Of a stretch of DNA of 64,000 bases, positions 63,318-64,000 are shown piece by piece. Position numbers and translations under genes: made by a program. Source of the stretch: Promethearchaeota archaeon. Lineage in GTDB: Archaea > Asgardarchaeota > Lokiarchaeia > Sigyniarchaeales > SOKP01. Position 1 is the first letter of the stretch; each line of letters opens with the position of its first letter. The notes beneath the pieces were generated by a model. The model ran no database searches. It saw only the letters and a list, made by a program, of their open reading frames with translations, and was not told the origin of the DNA. Location of the stretch: NCBI GenBank assembly GCA_016839585.1, contig JAEOTZ010000004.1, positions 1-64,000 of the forward strand. The letters are read 5' to 3'.

Positions 63318-64000
63318 ATGCGTAAAAGTGCTAAAGTAAATCAAGTAATCTTAATAATTCTAGATGATGTTAGAGCAGAACATTTATTTAATTTGATGAG
63401 GGAAGGAAAGCTTCCAAATATAACTCAAATTGCTGAACATGGCATAATATGTGAAAGTTGTGTTACTTCCTTTCCAAGTGTCACCCTACCTTGTTATGCA
63501 GATATCATAACCGGTTCCAATTCCGGCTATTATCCTAAAGAAGGAAGTGGAGTTCCTAATTATCATTGGCTCAATCGGACAGATCCTCCTTCAGAAAAAA
63601 AGAAACCACCTTTTATTCGTAATTATAGTAAACGACGTGGTATATTTAAAATTAACAAAGACATTGGTTCAAATGTTAAGACTATTTTTGAGCAAGCGGG
63701 TGATGGAAATTTTTTAAGCGCTACTAGTTTTCTATACAGAGGTTCTACATTCACTACTTCAAAAGAGTTTAAGGCAGAATTAATACTAAAAAGAATTGAA
63801 GATATTTATAATAATCCTGGAGAGATTTTTGCCGATAAGGAAATCCCAAAAATAAGTGTAGGATATATACCACATACTGACCATTTAATGCATGAAAGGG
63901 GATTTGATCATCCTGACTATATAAATCTTGTCCTTGATTGTGATAAATATATTGGGTCGTTGATTAAAACACTTAAAGATACTGAAACTTATAAGGATAC
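63318..64000 (+). CDS. alkaline phosphatase-superfamily (phosphodiesterase/nucleotide pyrophosphatase-like) protein, 3' end outside window
   Basis: Translation starts MRKSAKVNQVILIILDDVRA; the first metal Asp is in ILDDV (residue 16 or 17), the likely nucleophile lies in TSFPSVTLPCYADIITG (Thr), and IPHTDHLMHERG is the metal-binding His/Asp loop. These features match the type I phosphodiesterase/nucleotide pyrophosphatase and related alkaline phosphatase superfamily. The frame stays open to base 64000, so at least 227 residues and the C-terminus lie beyond. No signal peptide is seen, which suggests a cytosolic enzyme. ATG at 63318 has a TATA box 24 bases upstream. Confidence 0.8.
   Translation, partial: MRKSAKVNQVILIILDDVRAEHLFNLMREGKLPNITQIAEHGIICESCVTSFPSVTLPCYADIITGSNSGYYPKEGSGVPNYHWLNRTDPPSEKKKPPFIRNYSKRRGIFKINKDIGSNVKTIFEQAGDGNFLSATSFLYRGSTFTTSKEFKAELILKRIEDIYNNPGEIFADKEIPKISVGYIPHTDHLMHERGFDHPDYINLVLDCDKYIGSLIKTLKDTETYKD

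Noticed and set aside
1-64000. CRISPR array, rRNA or transposase
   Set aside because: No regularly spaced repeats, rRNA segments or transposase-like proteins were found on either strand.

Overview
The window looks like a stretch of a Lokiarchaeia-type (Asgard / Promethearchaeota) archaeal chromosome. The DNA is very AT-rich and genes are densely packed on both strands. Typical archaeal proteins are present: an NreA-type repair protein with a C-terminal PCNA-binding motif, a PAC2-family protein, DUF2070, DUF166, archaeosine-precursor genes, and TATA boxes about 25 bases before leaderless starts. Beside them sit families expected in Asgard archaea: three small Ras/Rab/Arf-like GTPase domains, one fused to a Roadblock domain; longin-like domains; a gelsolin-like domain; and surface proteins ending in a sorting-like tail. 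The lineage is inferred from this content. No rRNA or taxonomic marker was compared.

Layout. 0-10 kb: the end of an MFS transporter, three unknown or nucleotidyltransferase proteins, a PAC2 protein, two membrane proteins, and a 7TM protein followed by a GTPase/longin-wHTH gene pair. 10-15 kb: a probable operon of two paralogous DRE-TIM metallolyases, an RsmB/NOP-type RNA methyltransferase and an unknown protein. 15-25 kb: a queuosine/archaeosine precursor transporter, a surface protein, a hydrolase, an acyl-CoA ligase/KAS III-like/membrane protein operon, NreA, a GTPase, an O-methyltransferase and an acetyltransferase. 25-32 kb: a beta-propeller surface protein, a MoxR/VWA pair and an ABC exporter. 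32-40 kb: ten same-strand genes for tungstate (or molybdate) uptake and pterin cofactor synthesis (tupA-tupB-tupC-moaC-moaA-moaD-moaE-moeA-moaB-moeA). 40-48 kb: a second propeller protein, a coiled-coil/wHTH protein pair, a kinase-fold protein, an SDR-QueC fusion diverging from QueD, and a DUF166 protein. 48-57 kb: a heavy-metal P-type ATPase, a TPR protein, tRNA-Leu(CAG), a gelsolin-like protein, an RDD protein and two tandem 7TM-longin paralogues. 57-64 kb: TrmO, two DNA methyltransferases, the Roadblock-GTPase fusion, an unknown protein, and the start of an alkaline phosphatase-superfamily gene running off the end.

Two themes stand out. The first is signalling. GTPases, Roadblock or longin-like domains and 7TM proteins recur in three arrangements: neighbouring genes at 8.2-10.1 kb, a 7TM-longin fusion at 54.7-57.1 kb, and a Roadblock-GTPase fusion at 60.0-61.0 kb. 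This suggests modular membrane-signalling units with small GTPases. The second is tungsten/molybdenum. A perfect 10+4+10 inverted repeat lies just before tupA, and one exact half-site lies at a matching distance before moaC, which suggests one metal-sensing regulator for uptake and cofactor synthesis.

Four genes (hydrolase, VWA protein, metal ATPase, small ORF at 25.1 kb) have in-frame coding sequence upstream of the first ATG/GTG/TTG. In three of them a Shine-Dalgarno sequence is followed by ATT, ATA or CTG, so start-codon use in this genome may be broader than usual gene callers allow. No rRNA, CRISPR array, transposase or prophage was seen.
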